Assembly: GCA_900544075.1 (NCBI GenBank)
Contig: UQTJ01000032.1
Span: 1 to 33,029 of the forward strand
Reading direction: 5' to 3'
Length of the DNA: 33,029 nt
Source: an uncultured Bacteroides sp.
GTDB taxonomy: Bacteria > Bacteroidota > Bacteroidia > Bacteroidales > Bacteroidaceae
The position numbers and the translations under genes are program-made. The notes below the pieces were generated by a model. That model made no database searches, was not told the origin of the DNA, and saw only the letters and a program-made list of their open reading frames with translations. Positions 15,885 through 24,557 of the stretch are shown one piece after another. The first letter of the stretch is position 1. Each line of letters starts with the position of its first letter.

Positions 15885-17285
15885 ATGGACAACGAATTTA
15901 AACTGAAAAATGGTAGCGGATGTCTTGCATGCAGCGGTTGCGGAAGGCAGGACAACAAGCTGAATACATACGACTGGATGGCAGACATTCCGGGCAATGC
16001 GGACGAGCAGGACATGGTGGAAGTGCAGTTCAAGAATACCAGAAAGGGATATTACAAGAACAGCAACCGTCTGCCGCTTATGAAAGGCGATATAGTGGCC
16101 GTCGAGGCCAGTCCGGGGCATGACATCGGTACTGTGACTCTGACAGGAAGATTAGTGCCTCTACAGATGAAAAAGGCCAACATACGCCCTGATGCAGAAA
16201 TCAAGAGGGTTTACCGCAAGGCAAAACCTGTTGATATGGAAAAATATGAGGAGGCAAAATCGCGCGAACATCAGACTATGATACGCTCAAGAAAGATAGC
16301 CGAAGACCTTGGCCTGAAAATGAAGATTGGCGATGTGGAATATCAGGGCGACGGGAACAAAGCTATATTCTACTATATAGCTGATGAACGTGTAGACTTC
16401 AGACAGCTTATCAAGGTTCTGGCTGACGCTTTCAAGGTACGCATCGAAATGAAACAGATTGGTGCACGTCAGGAAGCCGGACGAATCGGTGGTATAGGCC
16501 CTTGCGGAAGAGAACTGTGCTGCGCCACATGGATGACAAGTTTCATATCTGTATCTACCAGTGCTGCAAGATATCAGGACATTTCATTGAATCCTCAGAA
16601 GCTGGCAGGACAGTGCGCAAAACTGAAATGCTGTCTTAACTATGAGGTTGATGCATACGTGGAATGCCAGAAACGTCTGCCAAGCAAGGAAATCGAACTT
16701 GAAACCAAGGATGCTACATATTATTACTTCAAGGCTGATATCCTGGCCGGAAAAATAACTTATAGCACAGACAAGAGTTTCCTTGCAAACGAATGTACCA
16801 TCAGTGCACGACGCGCTTTCGAGGTCATAGGAATGAACAGAAACGGCGAAAAACCTGAAAAGTTAGACGGCGAAGAAAGCATAAGGGATGAACGTAAGTC
16901 TAAAGATTTGCTGGAGCAGGAAAGCCTGACAAGATTCGACAAGAACAAAAACTCGAAAAACAAAAAGAAGAAAAACAAGAACAACCAGCAGAATCAGGGA
17001 GAAACGGAACAGCCTGTAACGGAAAAACAGAACAATCAGAATAATCAGAACAGGCAGCAGAAAGGACAGCAACAAAAGCCGCAGCAGCAAAAAACGCAAC
17101 AGGAACAGCCTAATGCTGAACAGGAAAAACAGAACGACAACAGGCCTAAGAACCAGCGTAACAAATATAAAGGTAACCAGAACAAGCGACAGCAGAACGG
17201 TAATCAGGGACAACAGGGACCAAAGCCTAACAATCAGCAAAAGCCGGTAGAAGGAAAAGTAAATGAAAACAACCTTCCGCAATAA
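15885..17285 (+). CDS. ricT: RicT-like PSP1-domain protein with long N/Q/K-rich C-terminal tail
   Basis: The N-terminal two thirds match the PSP1/RicT family (YaaT in Bacillus), a partner in the Y-complex that supports RNA processing by RNase Y and in some species carries iron-sulfur clusters. Cysteine-rich segments are visible: CLACSGCG (about 13-20), GPCGRELCCATW (about 206-217) and GQCAKLKCC (about 245-253). From about residue 330 to the end the protein turns into a low-complexity, disordered-looking tail made almost only of Asn, Gln, Lys, Pro, Gly and Glu, about 135 residues long. The bacterial family core is near 275 residues, so the tail is an addition. It lies downstream of holB and is followed by a terminator hairpin. 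The gene symbol is by family resemblance only. Confidence 0.85.
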   Translation: MDNEFKLKNGSGCLACSGCGRQDNKLNTYDWMADIPGNADEQDMVEVQFKNTRKGYYKNSNRLPLMKGDIVAVEASPGHDIGTVTLTGRLVPLQMKKANIRPDAEIKRVYRKAKPVDMEKYEEAKSREHQTMIRSRKIAEDLGLKMKIGDVEYQGDGNKAIFYYIADERVDFRQLIKVLADAFKVRIEMKQIGARQEAGRIGGIGPCGRELCCATWMTSFISVSTSAARYQDISLNPQKLAGQCAKLKCCLNYEVDAYVECQKRLPSKEIELETKDATYYYFKADILAGKITYSTDKSFLANECTISARRAFEVIGMNRNGEKPEKLDGEESIRDERKSKDLLEQESLTRFDKNKNSKNKKKKNKNNQQNQGETEQPVTEKQNNQNNQNRQQKGQQQKPQQQKTQQEQPNAEQEKQNDNRPKNQRNKYKGNQNKRQQNGNQGQQGPKPNNQQKPVEGKVNENNLPQ

Positions 17286-17319
17286 CGTAGAAGTCTATTA
17301 AACGATTATAAAGCAACAG

Positions 17320-17367
17320 ACACACAGGCAGGAATAAGTAACACATCATGCCTGTGTGTTTCATTTA
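17320..17367 (+). terminator. Terminator hairpin after the PSP1 gene
   Basis: ACACACAGGCA (17320-17330) pairs perfectly over 11 bp with TGCCTGTGTGT (17349-17359), followed by TTTCATTT. The 18-nt loop is long for a classic terminator, but position and tail fit. Confidence 0.7.
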
Positions 17368-17392
17368 GTGACAAAGGCTATAAAACTGCTAT

Positions 17393-17860
17393 ATGAAACC
17401 AAAAAACAAAACTAAATGGATATTGATGATTATTATTACGTGCATGACAGTAATCTCATGTACTACAAAAACCGTATATCATCATTACCGCTCAATAAAT
17501 GACGACAAATGGAACAGAACCGATACTGTATTTTTTACTTTGCCGGACAGTATCGAGAATGGTACATATCTTACTCATATAGGAATAAGGCATACAGTGA
17601 GCTATCCTTACAGGGATTTATGGCTGTCTGTATCGCTTCCGGGGAAAACAGGACCTGACACCGTACATCTGTACCTGGCTAACGACCGTGGCAACTGGAA
17701 CAGCAACGGTACAGCAAGCGGATACTACCAATATGAGACAGGCGGACCGTCATTCATGTACAGTGAAGGATGTGATTCAGTTATAAAGGTATCTCACATA
17801 ATGAAAGGATTCACACTGCCGGCAATAACCGATATCGGACTGAAAATCACAAGAGAATAA
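17393..17860 (+). CDS. gldH: Gliding-motility-type lipoprotein GldH homologue
   Basis: A 155-residue lipoprotein. A basic start, a hydrophobic stretch and the lipobox V20-I-S-C23 indicate processing by signal peptidase II and lipid attachment at Cys23. The mature part contains YHHYRSI, a DTVFFTLPD-like strand pattern and GDxGNW-like LANDRGNW, in line with GldH. GldH is required for gliding in Flavobacterium, but homologues persist in non-gliding gut Bacteroidales, where their role is uncertain. It follows the PSP1 gene by 107 nt and ends 1 nt before the stop codon of the convergent rodA gene. Confidence 0.82.
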   Translation: MKPKNKTKWILMIIITCMTVISCTTKTVYHHYRSINDDKWNRTDTVFFTLPDSIENGTYLTHIGIRHTVSYPYRDLWLSVSLPGKTGPDTVHLYLANDRGNWNSNGTASGYYQYETGGPSFMYSEGCDSVIKVSHIMKGFTLPAITDIGLKITRE

Positions 17861-17861
17861 T

Positions 17862-19328
17862 TCAGGCATTTGCATTACCATATCTTGCTGCATCTATCCT
17901 TATAAACACAAAAAGCAGAATGGTGAAGCCCCAAAGCGACGAACCTCCATAACTGAAGAACGGCAACGGAATACCAATTACCGGAGTAAGTCCCAACACC
18001 ATTCCTACATTTATAAACAGATGGAAAAAGAAAATACTCATCACACAATAGCCATATATGCGTGCAAAACGTGTAGGCTGCCTTTCGGCAAGAATGATAA
18101 GTCGCAATATCAATGATAGATATAGTATAAGTACAATTGACGAACCTAAGAAGCCTTGCTCCTCGCCCACCGTACAGAAAATGAAGTCGGTATCCTGTTC
18201 CGGTACATATTTAAGTTTTGTCTGAGTACCGTTCAGAAATCCTTTACCTGTCAATCCACCTGAGCCTATGGCTATTTTACTCTGATTTACATTATATCCG
18301 GCGCCGGATGGGTCATCCTTCATACCAAGAAGGACCTCAATTCTAACTTTCTGGTGAGGTTCGAGCACATTAGAGAACACATAGTCTGTAGAAAAAAGAA
18401 AAGCTGCAGAACCTATCACAAATACGGATATATACAGAAAGCTGTAAAGTCTCTCGCGAAGGAAAAAGACTATCATCGTAAAGAACAGCACCACAATCAT
18501 AACGAGCAGCATATATACCATATTGAAAGGTATTACATAAAACGAAAACAGCATACCTAATATAATGCCTGATACTCCTACCCCAAGAACCATCATTGCA
18601 AGTTTACGTGCCGTTTTACAATACACCCATATAAGTCCGGAAGTAAGAATTATTATCAGCGACAGAACGGCAAATTCTCCCCACGGAGTAATGCCGTCAG
18701 CCATCGGTTCTATGGAGAATCTTATCCCGACAATAAAATATACCACAGCACACACTCCCGTGAAAAGTATTGCTCCGGGCATTCCCTCGCGATATAACAT
18801 CAGAAAGAATGACATATATACCAGAGCCGAACCGGTTTCTTTCTGCATTATAATAAGAAACATCGGCACAAGAATAATGGCTAACGTAGCTATCAGATGT
18901 TTTCTGTTTGCCATCGAATAGGTAAATTCTCCCATAAACTTGGCCAGTGCAAGCGCCGTTCCGAATTTTGCAAACTCAGCCGGCTGTATGCTGACAGGAC
19001 CTAATACAATCCATGATTTGGAACCTTTTATCTCATGCGGATTGAAAATCGTAGCAAACAGCAACAACAGCAGGATTCCGAATATAAGAAATGCATAGGT
19101 ATCGAAAAAACGATGGTCCAATGATAATATAACAGAAGCAAGACCGAGGGAACAGGCTATCCATATCAGCTGTTTTCCGGAACGGAGTCCGAAATCGAAA
19201 AAATTCGGTTCGCCATAGTCATAGCTGGCTCCGCATATGCTGAACCATCCGCAAATAACCAACAGCAGATACAAAAGTACTGTCCACCAGTCGACATTCT
19301 TAAATATACTATCTTTCTTGTAAGCCAT
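17862..19328 (-). CDS. rodA: Rod-shape SEDS peptidoglycan polymerase RodA
   Basis: SEDS-family glycosyltransferase that polymerises lipid II into peptidoglycan along the cylinder together with PBP2. About ten membrane helices are apparent. Family segments include GSKSWIVLGPVSIQPAEFAKFG (about 100-121), AIGSGGLTGKGFLNGTQTKLKYVPEQDTDFIF (about 355-387, with the catalytic-loop acidic residues) and the C-terminal GIPLPFFSYGGSS. At 488 residues it is longer than E. coli RodA (370), with an enlarged middle region of extra helices. It begins inside the 3' end of mrdA (20-nt overlap), so translation is coupled. It is the last gene of the mre operon and stops 1 nt from convergent gldH, with no separate terminator visible. 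Confidence 0.95.
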   Translation of the reverse strand: MAYKKDSIFKNVDWWTVLLYLLLVICGWFSICGASYDYGEPNFFDFGLRSGKQLIWIACSLGLASVILSLDHRFFDTYAFLIFGILLLLLFATIFNPHEIKGSKSWIVLGPVSIQPAEFAKFGTALALAKFMGEFTYSMANRKHLIATLAIILVPMFLIIMQKETGSALVYMSFFLMLYREGMPGAILFTGVCAVVYFIVGIRFSIEPMADGITPWGEFAVLSLIIILTSGLIWVYCKTARKLAMMVLGVGVSGIILGMLFSFYVIPFNMVYMLLVMIVVLFFTMIVFFLRERLYSFLYISVFVIGSAAFLFSTDYVFSNVLEPHQKVRIEVLLGMKDDPSGAGYNVNQSKIAIGSGGLTGKGFLNGTQTKLKYVPEQDTDFIFCTVGEEQGFLGSSIVLILYLSLILRLIILAERQPTRFARIYGYCVMSIFFFHLFINVGMVLGLTPVIGIPLPFFSYGGSSLWGFTILLFVFIRIDAARYGNANA

Positions 19329-21159
19329 AATTTATTCTTCGTTTCTGTATTTCGTCAGCCTGTAACTGGCTCTGTGGCGAAAGTTCACCTTTCAAATATT
19401 TTTCCATCATCAGTTTGCCGATAGGCACTCCGTAAACTGCACCGAATCCGCCATTTTCCACATATACCGCAATCGCTATCTTCGGGTCGTTCATTGGAGC
19501 AAATCCCATAAAGGCTGAATGGTCTTTACCCTTATTCTGAGCGGTTCCGGTCTTACCACACACTTCAATGTCAGGCAGATTAGCACCACGACACGTTCCT
19601 CCTAAAACCGCAGCACGCATTCCTTGAACAACTTCCTCATAATGCGAACGGTCTACTTTAGTGAAATGCTTCTCCGAGTATTTCTTATCCAAAATATCAC
19701 CCTCCACTTCTTTTACCACATGAGGAGTAATGTAATAACCTCTGTTGGCTATGGTTGCTCCAAGATTTGCTATCTGTAACGGAGTTAAAGTAACCTCACC
19801 CTGCCCTATTGAAATACTTATGATGGTAAGTCCGTTCCACGAACCACGGTAAGCCTTGTCGTAAAATGCTGCATTAGGTATCATACCTCGTTTTTCTCCC
19901 GGAAGGTCAATACCGAGTGTATAGCCGAATCCCATAGACACCATATAGTCGCGCCATGTATTCATGGCATTCTGAACGGAGCCGTACTTGCTGCGAGCTC
20001 CAATCATATAATATAATCCCCAGCAGAAATAAGCATTACAAGAAGTAGCCAAAGCCGGTATGACAGGCAACGGCGAGCCATGAGCATGGCAACCTACATG
20101 CAACCCTCTGAAATTAAAACCGTGTGAACACGGATACTGTGTTTCTGTGTTGATAATACCTTCCTGGAGGAATGTCAAGGCCTGCGAAGTCTTGAAAGTT
20201 GAACCCGGAGGATATGTACCCATAATGGCACGGTTCAACAATGGTTTCCATGGGTCTTCCGAAAGTTTCAGATGATTCTCTCCCCTGTGTCTGCCAACCA
20301 TCAGATGCGGATTATAAGAAGGAGATGAAACAAGACAGAGCACTTCGCCGGTAGAAGGTTCAATGGCAACAATACTTCCAATCTTTCCCTCCAAGAGTCT
20401 TTCTCCCAAAGCCTGCAACTCGATATCAAGACTTAGCTTAAGATTCTTTCCGGCAACAGGAGTCTTATCGAAGGCCCCGTTCATATAGTTTCCCTGTATT
20501 CTGCCATGAGCATCACGTAGCAAAATCTCTACCCCCTTTTCTCCTCTCAACTGGGTTTCATACGAACGCTCTACGCCCAACTTGCCAATAAAATCGCCAC
20601 GCTTGTAATAAGGGTCATCTTCTATCTCTCCTTTTGACACTTCGGCTATATCGCCAAGAATATGCGCTCCGCAATCATAACCATACTGTCTTACGGTTCG
20701 GGCCTGAATATAGAATCCCGGAAAATTAAAAAGCTTTTCACGAAATACGGCACAATCTTCCGAGGAAAGCTGGGTCAGCAGAACCTGATGTGTATATCTT
20801 GAATATCCCGGATTCAAACGACGGTTTTTTATATCCTTAAATCGTTTTACAAGAAAATCTTTTGTGACACCAAGAGATGTGGCCAATTCAAGAGTATCGA
20901 ATTTCTCGACCTCTTTCATAACCACAGTAATATCGTATGCCGGCTGATTAAACACAAGCAATCGTCCCTGCCTGTCATAAATCAGTCCGCGGGGAGGATA
21001 TTTTATTCTCTGCAGTAAAGCGTTGCTGTCAGCATTACGCTTATAATCGTCACTCATTATCTGAAGAGTGAACAGACGTATGATAAAAACAAGAACAATA
21101 AGGATTACTACTCCTCCAATAGTATATTTTCTTTTTTCGAGCTGATAATCCCGTTTCAC
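19309..21159 (-). CDS. mrdA: Penicillin-binding protein 2 (peptidoglycan transpeptidase)
   Basis: Class B PBP that cross-links peptidoglycan in side-wall growth as the partner of RodA. It has an N-terminal membrane anchor (about 12-32), a dimerisation/pedestal domain, and a transpeptidase domain with the active-site S-T-F-K near 320 (GSTFKTSQ), the SCN motif (SCNAYF, near 370) and KTGTAQ near 535. Length 616, normal. The start is a GTG overlapping the mreD stop by one nucleotide (TAGTG), which sets the start and implies translational coupling. Its 3' end overlaps rodA. Confidence 0.96.
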   Translation of the reverse strand: MKRDYQLEKRKYTIGGVVILIVLVFIIRLFTLQIMSDDYKRNADSNALLQRIKYPPRGLIYDRQGRLLVFNQPAYDITVVMKEVEKFDTLELATSLGVTKDFLVKRFKDIKNRRLNPGYSRYTHQVLLTQLSSEDCAVFREKLFNFPGFYIQARTVRQYGYDCGAHILGDIAEVSKGEIEDDPYYKRGDFIGKLGVERSYETQLRGEKGVEILLRDAHGRIQGNYMNGAFDKTPVAGKNLKLSLDIELQALGERLLEGKIGSIVAIEPSTGEVLCLVSSPSYNPHLMVGRHRGENHLKLSEDPWKPLLNRAIMGTYPPGSTFKTSQALTFLQEGIINTETQYPCSHGFNFRGLHVGCHAHGSPLPVIPALATSCNAYFCWGLYYMIGARSKYGSVQNAMNTWRDYMVSMGFGYTLGIDLPGEKRGMIPNAAFYDKAYRGSWNGLTIISISIGQGEVTLTPLQIANLGATIANRGYYITPHVVKEVEGDILDKKYSEKHFTKVDRSHYEEVVQGMRAAVLGGTCRGANLPDIEVCGKTGTAQNKGKDHSAFMGFAPMNDPKIAIAVYVENGGFGAVYGVPIGKLMMEKYLKGELSPQSQLQADEIQKRRINYGLQER

Positions 21160-21662
21160 TATTTCTTCCTCCCTACTAATTCTATTATCATTATAAGAGC
21201 CACAGTGACAGCTGTATCTGCAAGTGTGGCAATGGCAACATCAGATGCTTTGGCTATCGAAAACGCATCAATGGCATTCAGCACTGCAGAATGCAACAAT
21301 ACCGAAGGCAATACATATCTGAAATAAGGTGCAACACGCATGGATTTTATTCCTGGAACAAACGATTCTGCAGCATCACGCGATGTCTGCCATCTCAGCA
21401 ACAACGGTCTTGCCATGGCAAGCCATAACGATGCAGTGGCATTAAGTCCGGGAGTATTTCCAAAAATATCGACGCATAAACCTATAAGGAATGAATAAAA
21501 AAGTAAGGACTTACGTCCTGTATCTGAAGGAAGCTTCAGAATAAACACTACATAAAGCAAAGGTACAGCATAACGCGATATCTGTACCTGACTTATTATC
21601 ACACCCTGTATCAATACAAGGATGACAAACCATTTTATCTTATCTACCCATGTAGCTGTCAT
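21159..21662 (-). CDS. mreD: Rod shape-determining protein MreD
   Basis: A small 167-residue, highly hydrophobic inner-membrane protein with about five membrane helices, including FYSFLIGLCVDIFGNTPG typical of MreD. It joins MreC and the RodA-PBP2 pair to the MreB cytoskeleton. It is placed 2 nt after mreC and overlaps the mrdA start by 1 nt. The sequence is poorly conserved in general, so the operon position carries much of the call. Confidence 0.9.
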   Translation of the reverse strand: MTATWVDKIKWFVILVLIQGVIISQVQISRYAVPLLYVVFILKLPSDTGRKSLLFYSFLIGLCVDIFGNTPGLNATASLWLAMARPLLLRWQTSRDAAESFVPGIKSMRVAPYFRYVLPSVLLHSAVLNAIDAFSIAKASDVAIATLADTAVTVALIMIIELVGRKK

Positions 21663-21664
21663 AT

Positions 21665-22564
21665 TCAGTATTTTATATCCTTTTCGAGTTCTGTCAATTC
21701 CTCACGTGGAGGCAAAGCCATTACATACACATCATTCAGCCTTCCGAAATCAGTAAACAGGCGAATACCTAAAGTAAACGACATTTCATCATCGCTTTCA
21801 TCTTTAGTTGCAACTGTACCTACCGGTATTCCTTCTATAAACACCGTACTGTGTCCGCTCGTTACCACAGTATCTCCAATCTCATATTCTGCATGTCGCG
21901 GCACATCAGTCATAAAGGCTGTCAGAGGGTTTCCTCCCTCCCATTTCAAGAAACCGAAATAGTCTGTACGCGCTATCTTGCAACTGATACTGCTACCTGA
22001 ATTTATCACAGGAAGCACAAGCGAATAGTTTTTTGAAGTACGACATACAATGCCTACCACTCCAGTACCACTGATAACTCCCATTCCGGTGCGTACCCCA
22101 TTCGCTTCACCTTTGTCAATAGCCAAATAATTGTCAAGTCGCCTTACACTGATGTTTACCACCCTTGCCGGACATACCACAAACGAACGGTCCATCAAGG
22201 TCGGAGGCTCCTTCATCACAACCACAGAAGAATCTGTACGAATAGTTTTCTGCAAACCCTGAATAACTATAAGGCTGTCATTGTTTTCTTCTTTTTGGCC
22301 TGCCAATGCCTTGTAATATTCCAGTTGCTGCATCAGATAAACATTACGTTCCGTAAGGTCACGATTCATCTTTTCAAGTCCAAAGTAGCGTGTCACCTCC
22401 GAAGCTACCTTAGTAACAGAAGCCGTTACTTCGGATGCAGAGGTAAACCACACACTTCCCTGAAAGCTATTGAACCTGAACAGCAATATTGCAGCCAGCA
22501 ACTGGAGCAATATAAACAAAGCCCAATGAGAATATTTAACTATAAAATCAAATATATTACGCAC
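21665..22564 (-). CDS. mreC: Rod shape-determining protein MreC
   Basis: A 299-residue bitopic protein with a membrane helix at about 10-30, a coiled-coil stretch (about 60-100, ending in LMQQLEYYKALAGQKEE), then the beta-barrel domain with DKGEANGVRTGMGVISGTGVVGIV (about 150-175) and GDTVVTSGHSTVFIEGIPVGTV (about 228-250). It forms periplasmic filaments that activate PBP2. It sits 44 nt downstream of mreB and 2 nt upstream of mreD. Confidence 0.95.
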   Translation of the reverse strand: MRNIFDFIVKYSHWALFILLQLLAAILLFRFNSFQGSVWFTSASEVTASVTKVASEVTRYFGLEKMNRDLTERNVYLMQQLEYYKALAGQKEENNDSLIVIQGLQKTIRTDSSVVVMKEPPTLMDRSFVVCPARVVNISVRRLDNYLAIDKGEANGVRTGMGVISGTGVVGIVCRTSKNYSLVLPVINSGSSISCKIARTDYFGFLKWEGGNPLTAFMTDVPRHAEYEIGDTVVTSGHSTVFIEGIPVGTVATKDESDDEMSFTLGIRLFTDFGRLNDVYVMALPPREELTELEKDIKY

Positions 22565-22608
22565 GCTTTTCTATACAATAAGCTTTATCAGCTAAAAATA
22601 ATACGGAT

Positions 22609-23631
22609 TTATCGCATCAAGAAAGAGAAACGGTCAACATTCTTCAAAGCAATGCCTGTACCCTTTGCTACACTAAGCAACGGATCTTCTGCAACATGGA
22701 ACTGAATGTTGATTTTGTCTGTCAGACGTTTTGACAATCCTCTTAACAATGCACCACCACCTGCCAGATAAATACCGTTATTCACGATATCGGCATACAA
22801 TTCAGGAGGTGTATTCTCCAAAGCACTGAGGATGGCTGTTTCAATCTTCGCAATACTCTTTTCCAGACAGTGTGCAATTTCCTGATAGCAAACAGGAACT
22901 TCCATCGGGAGAGCTGTAATACGGTTAGGTCCGCGTACGATATAGTCTTCAGGAGCCTCATCGCCAAGGTCTGTCAATGCTGCACCAACATGTATCTTGA
23001 TACGTTCAGCCATACGCTCGCTGACTTTCACATTATGCTGGCGGCTCATATATTCCTGAATATCAGCAGTAAGATCGTCTCCTGCTATACGGATTGAGTT
23101 ATTTGACACGATACCTCCCAAAGAAATCACGGCAATTTCTGTAGAACCACCACCTATGTCAACAATCATGTTACCTTCCGGAGCTTCAACGTCAAGACCG
23201 ATACCTATAGCTGCCGCCATTGGTTCGAAAAGCAAATACACGTCACGTCCTCCGGCATGTTCTGCACTGTCGCGTACGGCACGAAGTTCAACTTCAGTAG
23301 AACCTGAAGGCACACCGATAACCATTCTAAGCGAAGGTGTAAAAAGTCTTTTACCCGGATTTACTTTCTTGATAAGGCCACGCATCATCTGCTCGCAGGC
23401 ATTGAAGTCTGCTATCACCCCATCGCGCAGCGGACGTACGGTACGGATATTAGGATTCTCCTTCTCATACATCAGTTTTGCACGTTCACCAACTGCAATC
23501 ATCTTTTCTGTACGCCTGTCAAGGGCCACTACAGAAGGCTCATCAACAACTATTTTATTATTACTTATTATGATGGTATTGGCTGTGCCAAGGTCCATCG
23601 CTATTTCTTGTGTAAAAGAGAATAATCCCAT
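22609..23631 (-). CDS. mreB: Actin-like rod-shape protein MreB
   Basis: Cytoskeletal ATPase that organises the elongation machinery. It carries actin-family motifs: phosphate-1 AMDLGTANT (about 11-19), phosphate-2 MIVDIGGGSTEIAVIS (about 155-170) and the adenosine motif GIYLAGGGALLRG (about 287-299). Length 340 residues, complete. Its start lies 87 nt after the purH stop, with a strong hairpin in the gap, so it may be expressed both by read-through from purH and on its own. Confidence 0.97.
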   Translation of the reverse strand: MGLFSFTQEIAMDLGTANTIIISNNKIVVDEPSVVALDRRTEKMIAVGERAKLMYEKENPNIRTVRPLRDGVIADFNACEQMMRGLIKKVNPGKRLFTPSLRMVIGVPSGSTEVELRAVRDSAEHAGGRDVYLLFEPMAAAIGIGLDVEAPEGNMIVDIGGGSTEIAVISLGGIVSNNSIRIAGDDLTADIQEYMSRQHNVKVSERMAERIKIHVGAALTDLGDEAPEDYIVRGPNRITALPMEVPVCYQEIAHCLEKSIAKIETAILSALENTPPELYADIVNNGIYLAGGGALLRGLSKRLTDKINIQFHVAEDPLLSVAKGTGIALKNVDRFSFLMR

Positions 23632-23657
23632 CTTTTAGGTCTTATTTTTTAATATAA

Positions 23658-23700
23658 GTGTCAGGATCAGACTGCCTGAAAGACATTCTAATCCTGTCAC
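23658..23700 (-). terminator. Hairpin between purH and mreB
   Basis: GTGTCAGGATCAGA (23658-23671) and TCTAATCCTGTCAC (23687-23700) pair at 12 of 14 positions with a 15-nt loop. Neither side has a clean T run, so it may be a weak terminator, an attenuator or an mRNA-processing stem between two same-strand genes. Confidence 0.5.
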
Positions 23701-23718
23701 CGTTTATAGAATAAAAAA

Positions 23719-24321
23719 TTATTTTGTATTTTCTGCAAAGTAAGCGTGAATAGCAGTATCATAATGAGAAGAAACGCCGAAAGCTTCGCGAGCCAATGCC
23801 TTTCTTTCATCACGTGTTGTAACAGCACCTCTTTCGTTCAAGATATTCTGAAGGATAGGATACTGCTCTTTGCTTGCTACTATCACTACATCATTGAAAT
23901 TCTTGGCAGCCGCACGAATAAGCGAGATTCCACCTATATCAATTTTTTCGATAATATCCTGTTCGCTTGCTCCTGAAGCTACTGTAGCTTCAAATGGATA
24001 AAGATCTACAATAACCAAATCTATTTCAGGTATTTCATACTGTTCCACCTGCTGACGGTCGCTTTCAAGCTCTCTACGGCAAAGGATACCTCCGAAGATT
24101 TTCGGATGAAGAGTCTTTACTCGTCCACCAAGAATAGATGGATATGTAGTTAGGTCTTCTACAGCCAAACATGGATAACCCAATGATTCGATAAACTGAC
24201 GAGTTCCACCTGTACTAAGGAACTGTACTCCTTCCTCATGCAGTTTGGCGATAATCGCATCCAAACCGTCCTTGTGATAAACCGAAATAAGCGCGGTCTT
24301 AATTTTCTTTGACTCTGACAT
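23719..24321 (-). CDS. purH: IMP cyclohydrolase domain-only PurH (lacks AICAR transformylase domain)
   Basis: The 200 residues match the N-terminal MGS-like IMP cyclohydrolase domain of PurH, which closes FAICAR to IMP in the last step of purine synthesis. Visible family segments are FLSTGGTRQFIE, the LTTYPSILGGRVKTLHPKIFGGIL stretch (about 60-80), DLVIVDLYPFE and KIDIGGISLIRAAAKN. Normal bifunctional PurH is about 505-525 residues; here the frame stops right at the expected domain boundary (after SSHYDTAIHAYFAENTK), with no transformylase remnant in the 87 nt before mreB. The clean boundary argues for a stable one-domain enzyme that relies on a separate AICAR formyltransferase elsewhere, rather than a random truncation. 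A TAnnTTTG box lies upstream. Confidence 0.9.
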   Translation of the reverse strand: MSESKKIKTALISVYHKDGLDAIIAKLHEEGVQFLSTGGTRQFIESLGYPCLAVEDLTTYPSILGGRVKTLHPKIFGGILCRRELESDRQQVEQYEIPEIDLVIVDLYPFEATVASGASEQDIIEKIDIGGISLIRAAAKNFNDVVIVASKEQYPILQNILNERGAVTTRDERKALAREAFGVSSHYDTAIHAYFAENTK

Positions 24322-24347
24322 TGCTATTGTATTTTAAAATTCGGCTA

Positions 24348-24355
24348 CAAATTTA
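24348..24355 (-). promoter_or_regulatory. -7 promoter box for the purH-mre operon
   Basis: On the minus strand TAAATTTG (TAnnTTTG) lies 26 nt upstream of the purH ATG, in the divergent purH/phosphate-transporter gap. No clear -33 TTTG is seen. Confidence 0.5.
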
Positions 24356-24518
24356 CTAAAATAGACTAATAATCATAGTATGAAAATACGAAATATTATT
24401 TTTTTAGAAGATAAAACATAATTATATCAATTGTATTTCTGCGTCAGTAGTGTATAAGTTTTTTCAGCTTACGGCAATTTGTAACATGTTTGTAATATAT
24501 ATTTAGAATTAAATTACC

Positions 24519-24526
24519 GATATTTG
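24519..24526 (+). promoter_or_regulatory. Possible -7 box for the phosphate transporter gene
   Basis: GATATTTG matches TAnnTTTG at 6 or 7 positions depending on the allowed consensus, 31 nt before the ATG. TTTG at 24489-24492 is too far for standard spacing. The rest of the divergent gap (24356-24518) is AT-rich with no other recognisable feature. Confidence 0.3.
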
Positions 24527-24557
24527 CACACGAAAAATCAAAGCTTAATTATTTTTT

